Shown: positions 1-9,419 of the stretch, in pieces | Position numbering within the stretch: position 1 is the stretch's first letter | How the letters are laid out: the number at the start of each line of letters is the position of its first letter | Source: UBA11612 sp963662375 | GTDB taxonomy: Bacteria; Pseudomonadota; Alphaproteobacteria; Rhodospirillales; Rhodospirillaceae | Direction: 5' to 3' | Assembly: GCA_963662375.2 (NCBI GenBank) | Contig: CAXXRP010000004.1 | Span: 88,491-152,490, forward strand | Length of the DNA: 64,000 nt | Position numbers and translations under genes: made by a program | The notes under the pieces: model-generated | Database searches by the model: none | What the model saw: the letters and a program-made list of their open reading frames with translations, nothing else | What the model was told of the DNA's origin: nothing

Positions 1-2
1 CC

Positions 3-956
3 TATCGTATGGCGCGGTTTGTTATGAGCCAAGCGTCCCAAATACAATCCAGTGCAGATATGTTCGGTGCGCCCGCGGTGCATGAGTCCCTTCAAATGTC
101 AGCTGAACACCCTGTGTTTCGGAGGATTTCCGCCCTTGGCCATGGTGATTTTCGCTCCGTCGAGCGCGGCTGGGCGGACACCAAACAGTCCAAGCGCAAG
201 ACAATCATAACCGTGGATGATGTGCGGAGCGCCGGCAACTTCTTAACGATGACACCCGCAGAAGGGGGGTGGCGCGTCGTACTTGTCGATGCGGCCGATG
301 AAATGAACGCCAACGCGGCGAATGCAATTTTGAAAATTCTCGAAGAGCCGCCGCGCCGAGCGCTATTGTTCTTGGTGGCGCACAACCCGGACCGCTTACT
401 CCCGACCATCCGCTCGCGCTGCCGACAGCTCAATCTCCGTCCACTCACTGCGCAGCACGTGACGGCACTCATAAACCGGTACCGACCCGACCTCGGTGCG
501 GACGACCCCGCAGCTCTGGCGGTCATCGCCGAGGGGTCCATCGGGCGTGCCTTGGAACTCGCCGAAGAGGGAGGCGTGGTCCTTTTTCGGGACCTTATCA
601 GCCTGCTGGGAGGTGTTCCGCAGCTCAATATTACGCGCGTACATACCCTCGCTGATAAGGCCCTGCGCGGCGACGTGTTCCGGACTCTAAGCAGGCTTTT
701 GTCGTGGTGGCTGGCACGGGTTACCGCCCATGGGGCGCGGTGTGATTTGTCCGGCCTTCCCGAAATTGTGCCGGGCGAACATGCCCTTGCTGAAAAGCTG
801 GTGGCCGCGGCGCCACCTGCAATTTGGGCCGAGACATGGCATGAAGTAGGGCGCATCGCGGAGCGCACATTGGCGGTACACCTGGATCGCAAGCGTAGTT
901 TGATTCTGATGTTGAACGCCATTGGGCGGACTGCCGCCGGAAACCCAGCCGCTTGA
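3..956 (+). CDS. holB: DNA polymerase III delta' subunit, 5'-truncated by the window edge
   Basis: This is the clamp-loader subunit delta', an AAA+-fold protein that helps load the sliding clamp during replication. The reading frame is already open at base 3 (Y-R-M-A-R-F), matching the stretch just after the Walker A region in the family, so the true start and P-loop lie upstream of the window. Visible motifs are the Walker B-like VVLVDAADEMN, the conserved NAANAILKILEEPP block and the sensor segment PTIRSRCRQLNLRPL. These are typical of HolB/DnaX proteins. HolB lacks the processing tail of DnaX, and the C-terminal part here fits HolB. It is followed after 108 bases by metG; tmk-holB-metG-tatD is a common alphaproteobacterial order. 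Confidence 0.9.
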   Translation, partial: YRMARFVMSQASQIQSSADMFGAPAVHESLQMSAEHPVFRRISALGHGDFRSVERGWADTKQSKRKTIITVDDVRSAGNFLTMTPAEGGWRVVLVDAADEMNANAANAILKILEEPPRRALLFLVAHNPDRLLPTIRSRCRQLNLRPLTAQHVTALINRYRPDLGADDPAALAVIAEGSIGRALELAEEGGVVLFRDLISLLGGVPQLNITRVHTLADKALRGDVFRTLSRLLSWWLARVTAHGARCDLSGLPEIVPGEHALAEKLVAAAPPAIWAETWHEVGRIAERTLAVHLDRKRSLILMLNAIGRTAAGNPAA

Positions 957-1064
957 CCACTGGCCGCATTTGGCGATGCCTTTGCGGGCCAAGCTTTAGA
1001 GTCTATATGAAAGCGGAAATTTTCCGCGCATTTGTCCCGGAACCGTATCGAGCCGCAGGAGTTA

Positions 1065-2639
1065 ATGGTGTCCAAGGCGTTCTACATCACCACGCCGATC
1101 TACTACGTCAACGATAAGCCGCACATCGGCCATGCGTACACGACCATAGCCTGCGATGTATTGGCGCGATTTAAGCGCCTGGACGGCTTTCAAGTGAAGT
1201 TCCTGACCGGCACCGACGAGCACGGTCAGAAGGTCGCGAAGGCGGCTGCGGAAAAGGGGATCGAGCCGGGTGTCCTCTGCGACCAGAACTCAAAGAACTT
1301 CCGTGACTTGGCCGCGACTCTTGGCATTTCAAATGATGATTTCATCCGCACGACCGAGGAGCGGCATATCAAATCCTGCCAAGCTCTCTGGCGAGCCATC
1401 GCGGCGCGCAAAGCCCCCGATGGCGAGAATAACATTCATTTGGGTAAATACGCAGGATGGTACGCGGTCCGCGACGAAGCCTATTACGATGAAAGCGAGC
1501 TCACCAATAGTCCAGACGGCGAAAGGTTTGGTCCGATGGGCGTGCCGGTGGAATGGGTAGAAGAGGAAAGTTACTTTTTTCGATTAAGCGCCTGGCGAGA
1601 CAAGCTGCTGGCCTTCTACGATGCCAATCCAGATTTCATCGGCCCTAAGACACGGTTCAACGAGGTCTACAGCTTCGTAAAAGGTGGCCTCAGGGATCTC
1701 TCTATCTCCCGTACCACTTTTTCCTGGGGCATACCCGTTCCAGGCAACGACAAACACGTCATGTATGTGTGGGTCGACGCCCTGACCAATTACATCACAG
1801 CTTTGGGTTATCCGGACGAGAGCGGCGATTACACGGCGTTCTGGCCGGACGTACATCACATGGTCGGTAAGGACATCATCCGCTTTCACTGCGTCTACTG
1901 GCCGGCGTTCCTGATGGCGGCCGGGTTGACGCCGCCCAAACGGATCTATGCCCACGGTTGGTGGACCGTCGAGGGCCAGAAAATGTCCAAGTCCCTGGGC
2001 AACGCCATCGACCCCAACCACATGGTTACCGAATACGGCCTCGATCAAATCCGCTACTTCTTGCTGCGGGAAGTGCCTTTCGGCAACGACGGGGATTTTT
2101 CGGAAGCAGCGATTTCCGGGCGCATCAACGGCGAGTTGGCCAACGAGTTTGGTAATTTGGCGCAGCGGTTTTTGTCATTTATCGCCAAAAATCTAAACGG
2201 CGTCTTGCCGGACCCCGGTGCTTTGACTCCAGAGGACTGCGACCTCTTGTCCAGTTGTCATGGTCTAATCGCCCAGTGCAGAGATGCCATGGACCGCCAA
2301 GCATTCCACGAGGCGATTGAGTCGATCTGGATCGTTGTGCGCGCCGCCAACGGCTATGTTGACAAACAAGCCCCCTGGGCACTAAAAAAAACCGATCCAG
2401 AGCGTATGAAGTCTGCGCTGTATGTGCTGGCCGAAGCGACGCGCCACCTCGCTATTCTCATGCAGCCCTTTTCGCCTCTGGCGACGGAAAAACTTCTCGA
2501 TTTGCTGGCGGTGCCAAAAGACAGGCGGAGCTTCGCCGATTTGGGAGAAGCCAGCGCTCTCAAAGGTGGCGTCGATCTGCCAGCACCCCAAGGCGTGTTC
2601 CCTCGCTACGACGTTAAAGTCGGAAAGGGTGCCCCATGA
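1065..2639 (+). CDS. metG: Methionyl-tRNA synthetase
   Basis: This enzyme charges tRNA-Met with methionine in the cytoplasm. It is a class I aminoacyl-tRNA synthetase of about 524 residues. The signature HIGH appears as HIGHAYT near residue 17, and KMSKSLGN near residue 305. The C-terminal anticodon-binding helical domain is present, but no appended EMAP/Trbp111 domain is seen, which is usual for alphaproteobacteria. I start it at ATG 1065, just after AGGAG at 1057-1061; GTG 1068 is an alternative with better spacing. An upstream TTG in the same frame (1032) has no ribosome site and would add residues that the family lacks. The stop overlaps the tatD start by ATGA. Confidence 0.97.
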   Translation: MVSKAFYITTPIYYVNDKPHIGHAYTTIACDVLARFKRLDGFQVKFLTGTDEHGQKVAKAAAEKGIEPGVLCDQNSKNFRDLAATLGISNDDFIRTTEERHIKSCQALWRAIAARKAPDGENNIHLGKYAGWYAVRDEAYYDESELTNSPDGERFGPMGVPVEWVEEESYFFRLSAWRDKLLAFYDANPDFIGPKTRFNEVYSFVKGGLRDLSISRTTFSWGIPVPGNDKHVMYVWVDALTNYITALGYPDESGDYTAFWPDVHHMVGKDIIRFHCVYWPAFLMAAGLTPPKRIYAHGWWTVEGQKMSKSLGNAIDPNHMVTEYGLDQIRYFLLREVPFGNDGDFSEAAISGRINGELANEFGNLAQRFLSFIAKNLNGVLPDPGALTPEDCDLLSSCHGLIAQCRDAMDRQAFHEAIESIWIVVRAANGYVDKQAPWALKKTDPERMKSALYVLAEATRHLAILMQPFSPLATEKLLDLLAVPKDRRSFADLGEASALKGGVDLPAPQGVFPRYDVKVGKGAP

Positions 2640-3433
2640 ACGCCCAACCATTCCTTGTCGACAGCCATTGCCATCTGGATTTTCCTGAGTTGTCGGGCGA
2701 CGCCGACGGGGTGCTGGCGCGAGCGCGCAATGCCGGCGTCGGACATTTGCTCACCATCGGCACGAAGATCACCAAATTTGACGGCGTCCTTGCCATGGCC
2801 GAACGCTTTAGCAACGTCTCGTGTTCCGTCGGCATTCATCCCCACGAGGCGGGAACCGAACCGGCCACGGACGTAGGCAAGCTCATGGATCTCGCCGCAC
2901 ACCCAAAGGTGGTCGCTTTTGGGGAAACCGGCCTCGACTTCTACTACGAACACAGCCCGCGCGCGGACCAGGAACGTAGTTTTCGCGTTCACATCGCCGC
3001 GGCGCGCAAGGCGGATCTGCCCATCATCATTCATTCCCGCGATGCCGACCCGGAGATGGCGTCTATCCTTGACCATGAAATGGGAAAAGGGTCCTTTGGC
3101 GGCGTGATCCATTGCTTTAGCTCCGGCCTAGAACTTGCGGAAAAAGCAGTGGATTTAGGACTTTATATCTCCTTTTCGGGAATCGTAACCTTTAAGAAGG
3201 CCGACGCACTGAGGGGCGTCGCGAAATTGGTTCCCATGGACCGCATCCTGGTGGAGACCGATAGCCCGTATCTCGCGCCAGTACCTCATCGCGGTAAGAC
3301 CAATGAGCCCGCATACGTGGCCCATACCGCGGCCGTGGTCGCGGAGTTGAAGGACGTGTCCCGCGACGAGCTGGCGACGCAAACCACCAGCAATTTCTTC
3401 CGGTTGTTTTCCAAAGCTGCGCGAGCGGCTTAG
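2636..3433 (+). CDS. tatD: TatD family metal-dependent hydrolase/DNase
   Basis: This is a TIM-barrel metallohydrolase of the TatD family; members are 3'-5' exonucleases implicated in DNA repair and fragmentation. At 265 residues it has normal length. The metal-binding pattern is visible: DSHCHLD at the N-terminus, a conserved Glu in FGETGLDFYY, IIHSRDA, HCFS and a C-terminal ETDSPYLAP. It starts with an ATGA overlap with metG, so it is probably translated by coupling. The metG-tatD pair followed by a metal-beta-lactamase or other hydrolase is a common proteobacterial arrangement; here the next gene is a broken dehydrogenase. Confidence 0.93.
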   Translation: MNAQPFLVDSHCHLDFPELSGDADGVLARARNAGVGHLLTIGTKITKFDGVLAMAERFSNVSCSVGIHPHEAGTEPATDVGKLMDLAAHPKVVAFGETGLDFYYEHSPRADQERSFRVHIAAARKADLPIIIHSRDADPEMASILDHEMGKGSFGGVIHCFSSGLELAEKAVDLGLYISFSGIVTFKKADALRGVAKLVPMDRILVETDSPYLAPVPHRGKTNEPAYVAHTAAVVAELKDVSRDELATQTTSNFFRLFSKAARAA

Positions 3434-3459
3434 CCGGCGCGCATAGGGTATCTATCCCG

Positions 3460-4441
3460 ATGACCCTCAAGCAGGTACACATTCTTCAAATCGGACCATA
3501 CGGCGTGCCCGATAGCGAGGAAGAAATGGCCCGAACGTTCACCGTTCATTGTTTGTGGGACACCGAGGACACGGATAAATTCTATAAGGAGACCGGCCCG
3601 CTCATGCACGTCATCGCCGGGCGGCCTTATCCGTGGAAACAGGACTCCGCCTTCCTTGCCAATTTTCCTGCCCTCGAAATCTCCACCGTCTTTTGTGCCG
3701 GCTATGATTCCGTTGACATGCCCACGGCCCTCGCCCGCGGCATTATGGTAACCAACACCCCTGGTACGGCAACCGAGGAAACCGCCGACGCTGCCATGGG
3801 CTTGCTCCTCGCCGTCGGGCGGGATTTTCGCAAGGCTGACAAATTCATTCGCGGCGGCCAATGGAGCACGGGCCGTTATCCACCAACGCCGTCCCTCCAT
3901 GGCCGTACAGTAGGCATTCTCGGCCTCGGCCGTATCGGGGGAAGGCCATCGCCTCCCGTTGCGGGGCTTTTTTGGCCTCAAGATCGTTTATCACGGTCGC
4001 ACCAAGCAGTCCGCAGTGCCCTATGCCTATTATTCTTCTCTGTCGGGCATGGCGCGGGATGTGAACGTGCTCATGATCGCCGCACCTGGTAACGCCACCA
4101 CCGACAACATGGTCGATGCCGATGTGCTTAAAGCTTTAGGCCCCAATGGCATCTTGGTGAATGTTGGCCGGGGCGCCATCGTCGACGAGCCCGCCCTGAT
4201 CGCGGCGCTCAGGACCAACGCTATTCTTGGCGCCGGCCTGGACGTCACCGCCAACGAACCCGACGTGTCACCGGAATTGCTGGAACTCGAAAACGCTTTC
4301 GTCCTACCCCACTTGGCCGGCGCGTCAACCCACACCTGGAAGGTCATGGCCGACATGGTGGTCGACAATCTGAAATCGTGGTTTGCAGGGAAGGGGCCGT
4401 TGACACCGGTGCCTGAAACGTCCTTCACCCAGGGTGGCTGA
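3460..4441 (+). pseudogene. D-2-hydroxyacid dehydrogenase, broken by two frameshifts
   Basis: Joined across frames this is a full-length NAD-dependent D-isomer 2-hydroxyacid dehydrogenase (about 320 residues). The substrate-domain start, the Rossmann motif GLGRIG, and the C-terminal catalytic stretch LVNVGRGAIVDEPAL and LPHLAGASTH are all readable. The frame is lost right after GLGRIG in a G-run (about 3936-3942) and again in a run of six T (about 3968-3973); the segments KAIASRCGAF and FGLKIVYHGR lie in the two other frames. Removing two G and two T restores the family sequence exactly. No active enzyme is expected unless the frameshifts are sequencing errors. It follows tatD on the same strand. 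Confidence 0.85.
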
Positions 4442-4480
4442 CGGGCTAAAACCTCGACCAATCTGGCCAAGGATTTCATT

Positions 4481-5658
4481 ATGCCCGCTGCTAGGTCTCT
4501 TTGTTTACGCCCCTAAAGTTACGCGGCCTCACCATCCGTGACCGTGTTTGCGTGTCGCCCATGTGCACCTACGGCGGTGACGACGGTCGAGCCACAGCTT
4601 GGCATTTGGTGCACCTGGGCCAATATGCCTCGGCGCCGCCGGAATCGTATTCGTCGAGGCTTCCGCCGTCGAGAAGCGCGGCTGCATCACCTACGGCGAC
4701 TCAGGCATCTGGTCCGACGATCACATTGCGCCTTGGACCCTGTTACCAAGTTCCTGAAGCGGCATGGCGCGACGCCCGCCGCAACTCGCCCATGCTGCCG
4801 GACGCAAGGGCAGCACCCAGCGCCCATGGCACGGCATGGGCATTCTCACTGATGCCGACACCAAGGCGCGGAACGAAACGCGTTGGGGCACCGTGTCCTC
4901 TACAACCGACCTGATGGAAAAAGGTTGGAATTTGCCCCATGCGCTGACCGTTGATGAGTTGGCGGAGGTGAAGGAGGCTTGGCGCGCGGCGGCCGAACGC
5001 TCTTTAGAAGGCTGGCTTCGATATTGTCGAAGTGCATTGCGCCCATGGCTACCTCATGCACCAGTTCCTTTCGCCGCTGATCAACAAGCGCATAGATGAA
5101 TATGGCGGCGATTTCGCCGGCCGCACGCGGTTCCCGCTGGAAGTGATCGAGGCCGTACGCCAAGTCTGGCCCGACCATCTCCCGGTCTTTGTCCGTATTT
5201 CATCCGTGGACGGCATGGAAGACGGTTGGAACCTGGCCGACAGCGTAGGGTTCACGAAGGAATTGAAGGCGAGGGGCGTCGACGTGGTCGACTGCTCTTC
5301 TGGTGGCGTCGTCGGTTCGGCAACCGCCTGGGCGGTGCCGCGGCACCTGGGTTTTCAGGTGCCTTTTTCCGAGCGCAGCCGCCGTAAGGCGGATGTCCAA
5401 ACCATGGCTGTCGGCCTCATTGTTGATGGTCCGCAGGCTGAGCAGATTTTGCAAGACGGGCAAGCGCACATCATCGCTGTGGCCCGAGAGGCCTTGTTTG
5501 ATCCGTATTGGACGCATCACACGGAACGTGCTCTGGACCCGGGCCTCATGAGCTTTGACAACTGGCCCAAGGAATACCGCTGGTGGCTGGAAAAGCGCGA
5601 ACCGTTGATCCGTAAGCTGCGCGCCGAAGCCGGAGCATCAGCGCGCAAATCCGTATAA
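4481..5658 (+). pseudogene. Old yellow enzyme family NADH:flavin oxidoreductase, multiply frameshifted
   Basis: This is the remains of an FMN-dependent ene-reductase of the OYE/YqjM type. Conserved pieces are readable in order but in different frames: FTPLKLRGLTIRDRV, SPMCTYGG, GIVFVEASAVEKRG, GIWSDDHIAPW, QLAHAAGRKGS, VEVHCAHGYLMHQFLSPL, RIDEYGGDF and a C-terminal DNWPKEYRWWLEKRE. At least four frameshifts separate them (near 4630, 4742, 4780 and 5010). A likely original start is ATG 4481 preceded by AGGA, which would need one more shift to join FTPLKL. With this many lesions it is a genuine decayed gene or a locally very poor sequence. It ends just before a strong terminator. Confidence 0.85.
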
Positions 5659-5685
5659 CTAAACTGAACGGATATAATAATCTTG

Positions 5686-5718
5686 CGGCTCAGGTCATTA
5701 GATCTGAGCCGTTTTTTT
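5686..5718 (+). terminator. Rho-independent terminator after the OYE pseudogene
   Basis: An 8-bp perfect stem (CGGCTCAG / CTGAGCCG) with a 10-base loop is followed directly by seven T. It lies 28 bases beyond the last stop of the OYE remnant and closes the plus-strand metG-tatD transcription unit. Confidence 0.85.
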
Positions 5719-5882
5719 AGGTGATCCCGCACTTGGTCTTTGGGGCAACCCTCGGTTTCTCGTACGAAAAGTTGACAACGCCGGAGGAGTGGACCTCTCT
5801 GTCCATAGCGCCGCCGGGGCCAAGATAACTCGCTAAAGACGGCCTGCAAAATCCAAACCGCCTTTAATTGGCTGATCGCGGT

Positions 5883-7142
5883 TTATGGATATGCGCTGCG
5901 GTCCACGGCCTCGCCGCGAAGGTAAACTGCAGAAATCTTCCGCGTGTTCGTGATGTCATCCAGCGGATTTGCATCAAGCACGATGAAGTCGGCGCTCTTG
6001 CCCGCTTCCAAGGTGCCCGCATCATCCATGCGCAGGAACGCCGCCGCATTGCGCGTGGCCGCGACAATGACGTCCATGGGTGTCATGCCGGCGGCCACCA
6101 TGTCTTCCATTTCAACATGCGGCCCCCATGACCTGTTGCCGTCGGTGCCAAATGCGATGCGCACCCCGGCGTCGTTCAGTTTTACGAGGTTACGCGCCTG
6201 GATGCCGAACGCAGCATTCGCGGCCGGGTTATCGGTGTTCCCCGCTTCGATTTGCTCCAACTGGGCGGCAGGGAGGCTGCCTTGCAGCCAGCTGAGGTTG
6301 GTCGGTACGCCGCGGCCGGAGAGGTTCGGCACAAGAACAAAGTCCGGGCGCTGGGCGAACAGCTCCATTACCTCATCGTCGGCATCCATATCACGTATGC
6401 TGTGGGCGAATGACGAAATTCCGGCCTTCAGAAGTCCCTTTGCGTCCTCAAGCGCGAAGATATGCGCGATAACGCGGATGTTGTGCTTATTCGCCTCCTC
6501 GATGATGGATCTGTAGAGTTCTGGACTCAGCTTGTCGTATTTGCCGCCCCGGTCATCGACCCAAATCTTGACGATGTTAATGTTCAACGCGGCTTGTTCT
6601 TGTACTGCCTTGCGGCCTTCCGTTTCCGTTGTGATGTAGTAGGGCGGCGTGTAAGGCGCCATGGAGCGCCCCGGTTCGGGTGCTGTGATTCCGAGGCCGG
6701 CACTAAAGAAGCGCGCCTCGCCCGGCATCGCCTTGCTGCGCAGGGCAACGATTTCGGCAGAGTCGAGGCCGAGGCTCATGGCGGCGCTTACGCCGAAATA
6801 TGCGCGCTGTTTCAAATCTTGAGTCAATTCGCTAGGCGTCTGGCGGACATGAACATGGGCGTCGACGATGGTCGGCATTACTGTTTTACCGGCCAAACTG
6901 ACGCGGGCAGCGCCCGCGGGAACCTCAACCTCGCCAGCCGGCCCGGCCAGCAGAATTTCAGAGTGGTCCACGACCAAAGTGGCGTTTTCGATCGGCGCAC
7001 TGCCATCGCCGACAATGAGCCGCGCGCCTTCAAACGCCGTGACCCCTTCAAGCGGCGGCGGTGCGCACGACGTGACGGCAAAACCAGCGACAGCGACAAG
7101 GGCAATGGTTACCGCGGCGGCGGCTTTATTTAGGCGGTGCAT
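5883..7142 (-). CDS. Secreted or lipoprotein amidohydrolase (imidazolonepropionase-like metal-dependent hydrolase)
   Basis: This is a metallo-dependent amidohydrolase of 419 residues, intact among broken neighbours. The N-terminus MHRLNKAAAAVTIALV followed by AVTSC looks like a lipoprotein signal with a lipobox cysteine, so the enzyme is probably anchored in the cell envelope. The metal ligands are recognisable: VDAHVHVRQ, a central IVKIWVDDRG, RVIAHIF and the late Asp in IAFGTDGN. The C-terminal AAFLRMDDAGTLEAGKSAD and FIVLDANPLDDI are typical of the imidazolonepropionase/prolidase-like group. Substrate is unknown; known relatives act on peptides, lactones or organophosphates. ATG 7142 is chosen because GGAGAG precedes it and it gives a clean signal peptide; an upstream in-frame start (7217) would bury the signal. 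Confidence 0.8.
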   Translation of the reverse strand: MHRLNKAAAAVTIALVAVAGFAVTSCAPPPLEGVTAFEGARLIVGDGSAPIENATLVVDHSEILLAGPAGEVEVPAGAARVSLAGKTVMPTIVDAHVHVRQTPSELTQDLKQRAYFGVSAAMSLGLDSAEIVALRSKAMPGEARFFSAGLGITAPEPGRSMAPYTPPYYITTETEGRKAVQEQAALNINIVKIWVDDRGGKYDKLSPELYRSIIEEANKHNIRVIAHIFALEDAKGLLKAGISSFAHSIRDMDADDEVMELFAQRPDFVLVPNLSGRGVPTNLSWLQGSLPAAQLEQIEAGNTDNPAANAAFGIQARNLVKLNDAGVRIAFGTDGNRSWGPHVEMEDMVAAGMTPMDVIVAATRNAAAFLRMDDAGTLEAGKSADFIVLDANPLDDITNTRKISAVYLRGEAVDRSAYP

Positions 7143-7296
7143 CGGAACTCTCCAGCTTGGATTGGCCAGCATGAAACGGAATAGCCTTAGTGTAACTTCT
7201 CTCAGGTTGAATTCCAAGGGGTTTCCACGTAGTCAACGCTTTGTTTATGCTCCCGTTCTTAGTGTATGGAGGCCACAGAGCTTCAGTTCTGATCTC

Positions 7297-7808
7297 GTGC
7301 TATTTATCCCGTCGCCCACCATAAGCCAAACCGCAAACCCACATCCGCAAAACTCCGCGATCAGAACCGGCGAAAGACTTGAAAACCTGCATGTTGTCAT
7401 CGTCGATAACGACAACGCCTTCATCACCCTCATTCATGCGATGCTGCACTCTCTGGGCGTTGGCCAGGTGGCTCGGAGAACGGTGCCGAGGCCTATCATA
7501 AGCTGCGTAAGAGCGAGCGGGTGGTCGATTACATTATCTGCGACTACAACATGGACAATGGTAACGGCCTTCAGTTGTTGCAGACGGTGCGCACCGGCAC
7601 AGTGAGTCCGGTGAGGCTCGACCCCTTGCTTTATCCTTTTAACAGCGTGAGCTATCACGACACGGTGGGCAACGCCGCGCGTCTGGACGTCAGCGGCGAT
7701 CTCGTGAAGCCGGCGACGAAGGAAAAAATCAGTGAGGCCACCGTCAAAGCACACTCACGTTTAATCAAAATCGACATCCCGCGCTATCAGCAAGCCGTGT
7801 TGCCCTGA
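7297..7808 (+). pseudogene. CheY-like response regulator receiver protein, frameshifted
   Basis: A single receiver domain is readable in two frames. The first carries LHVVIVDNDNAFITLIHAML (the acidic pocket is Asp-Asn-Asp here); the second carries VVDYIICDYNMDNGNGLQLL with the phosphoacceptor Asp, and a conserved Lys in LVKPAT. The shift lies near 7474, between LGVGQV and ENGAEAYHKLRK. The region around 7621-7650 also departs from the family, suggesting a pair of compensating shifts. GTG 7297 is a possible start but there is no clear ribosome site. No partner histidine kinase is adjacent. Confidence 0.7.
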
Positions 7809-7829
7809 CCGGTTCGATCAAAACGCATC

Positions 7830-8266
7830 CTAGAAGCCAGCGCGCGGCACGTCGCCCGGGCCGAGAAACGGTGCCTGGACGTCGGTGACACCGCACATTT
7901 GCCAGGACGAGGCGCCGCGGCGGAACGAATAAACGTAGCGGCCGCCTTCTAAATTTGATGCATCTGCTTTGAAGCGCTGGATGTCGGACATCAGCAGGGC
8001 GTGGTTGTCGGATAGAGGCCAGATGCCGACAATCTTGTAGTCTGAGCGCACCCAACAGCGGGATTTCATGCCGGCAAGTGCGCCTTCGAACCTTTTGAAA
8101 TTTTCGTCATCAGTTTCGGTAACCGACGGGGCGCCGCCGCCAATGGTGTGACGTAAGGCGCGGAGATATAGCGCACGACCCCAGCTACGTCTTCGTCGTG
8201 GAAGGCTGCATTGTACGCGGCGTAGGCGGTTTCGATTTCGTGGATGATCTCGGTCACGGTTGCCAT
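7830..8266 (-). pseudogene. SnoaL/DUF4440-like (NTF2 fold) protein with one frameshift
   Basis: The gene starts at ATG 8266 (MATVTEIIHEIETAYAAYNA) after a GGGAGAAAC ribosome site and reads to VRYISAPYVT. There an ACAC repeat (near 8146) throws it out of frame. In the corrected frame it continues TIGGGAPSVTETDD and then KSRCWVRSDYKIVGIWPLSD to a stop at 7830. The small size, N-terminal helix pair and conserved Tyr/Trp pattern fit the SnoaL-like/ketosteroid-isomerase fold, whose members have varied small-molecule roles. A single-site change would restore it, so of all the broken genes this is among the most likely to be a base-calling artefact. Confidence 0.65.
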
Positions 8267-8292
8267 GGGTGTTTCTCCCTGTAATCGCACTG

Positions 8293-8412
8293 TCACAGCG
8301 CTTGTAGAAATGAAATCAGCTCGTGAGTGACGACGCCCGGCGCTTCCTGTTGCGGCCAATGGCCGACGCCGTCGAGGAGCACCGCACGGCGCAAATTCGG
8401 CACCCCGAGGCC
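8293..8412 (-). pseudogene. C-terminal stub of an alpha/beta hydrolase
   Basis: Only the last 40 codons survive. They read PNLRRAVLLDGVGHWPQQEA followed by PGVVTHELISFLQAL and a stop. The GHWPQQE sequence is the catalytic-histidine region of epoxide-hydrolase/haloalkane-dehalogenase-type alpha/beta hydrolases. Upstream on this strand similarity ends abruptly near 8412-8418, where a plus-strand gene fragment begins, so the rest was lost by deletion or rearrangement. It sits one short gap upstream of the SnoaL-like gene on the same strand. Confidence 0.7.
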
Positions 8413-8417
8413 AATGG

Positions 8418-9353
8418 TTGATCATTCCCCGGGACGACGGATCTCGACAATGGGCCTTTAGAAAAAAACCATTATACACCTATATTCAAGATCTGGATGA
8501 TGCCGGCGACGGGGCGGGAAAAGAGGGCTCAAAACGGCCGGCCTTCAATGGCAACGCCAAAGGACACGAGGTCGAGGGGCGAGCTATCGTCGAACTTCAG
8601 CCGGCCTCTTGGATGAAACTTCCACTCGGGATCACCGTGGCTGAAATCCGCACGGCGTCCGGACAGGTGCTGTCCACACCCAACGATTATCCGCTTTATA
8701 CATTCGATGGAATGACGGGCGACAGCACAGCCGAGCGCGGTTGGAGTCCGGTTGAGGCACCCCAACTCGCCCTGCCCGTAGGCGACTTCAGTATTCTAGC
8801 GCGCGGGGACGGGATGAATCAGTGGGTCTATAGAGGCAAGCCGCTATACCGGTTTGACGGTGATCTGCTGGACGGCGACTGAAACGGACGCTACGAGGAC
8901 GATCCGCGTTTTCAGCTCGCGTATGTCATGCGTTACTTCACACCGGCGAACGTGAAAGTGCGCAAGAGCCACCGCTTCGGCGGGCTTTTGGAAACGGCGG
9001 ACAACCGCACACTATACGTGCGCGAGCTGGGCGGTGACGGAGCCGATAGCCCACTGCGCGGCGCCCGGGGCAGTCAGTCCACTGGTATGCGCATCGGTCT
9101 CACCGGTTGCGTTGCCGACTGCGATGCGACCTGGCGGCCGTTTCTCGCGGCCGACGATGACGAGCCGTCGGGGTACTGGTCGATTTACGATCGGGCGGAC
9201 GGAAAAAAGCAGTGGGCCTATTTTGGCTATGCGCTTTACATTTACGTGGATGAGCCGGCCGGAAAAACCTACGGTCACATGACTTATGACGACATCGACG
9301 ATTTTGAGCTGTTGCCGGACAACAGATCGCGCGACCTGCTGCGGCTGCGTTAG
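8418..9353 (+). pseudogene. Secreted-repeat protein (COG4315/PF03640-like), truncated and with an in-frame TGA
   Basis: The frame holds three copies of a degenerate unit: SRQWAFRKKPLYTYIQD, MNQWVYRGKPLYRFDGD and KKQWAYFGYALYIYVDE. This matches the family described as predicted lipoprotein with Yx(FWY)xxD motif. Members are exported, but here the signal peptide is missing because the 5' end is cut at about 8415. At 8880-8882 an in-frame TGA splits the frame between LLDGD and NGRYEDDPRFQL; TGG to TGA is the simplest explanation. Between the halves the frame is otherwise open, so the stop looks recent. The third unit is preceded by a Cys pair (GCVADCDATW). Confidence 0.7.
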
Positions 9354-9419
9354 CGCGTGGCGCCACCGTAGAAACCAGCCGCGGTGACAGCAGTCGGGAA
9401 ATAGGGTAATTGGGTCGGC

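Noticed and set aside
92..1075. Long minus-strand open frame opposite holB
   Set aside because: No family pattern; composition is that of the complement of a GC-rich gene and the plus strand is clearly holB.
3936..3973. Programmed frameshifting in the hydroxyacid dehydrogenase
   Set aside because: Two separate shifts in homopolymers without a slippery heptamer and downstream structure; loss of function or sequencing error is more likely.
8880..8882. Selenocysteine or programmed readthrough at the in-frame TGA
   Set aside because: No SECIS-like hairpin is apparent, the gene is already truncated, and Trp-to-stop is simpler.
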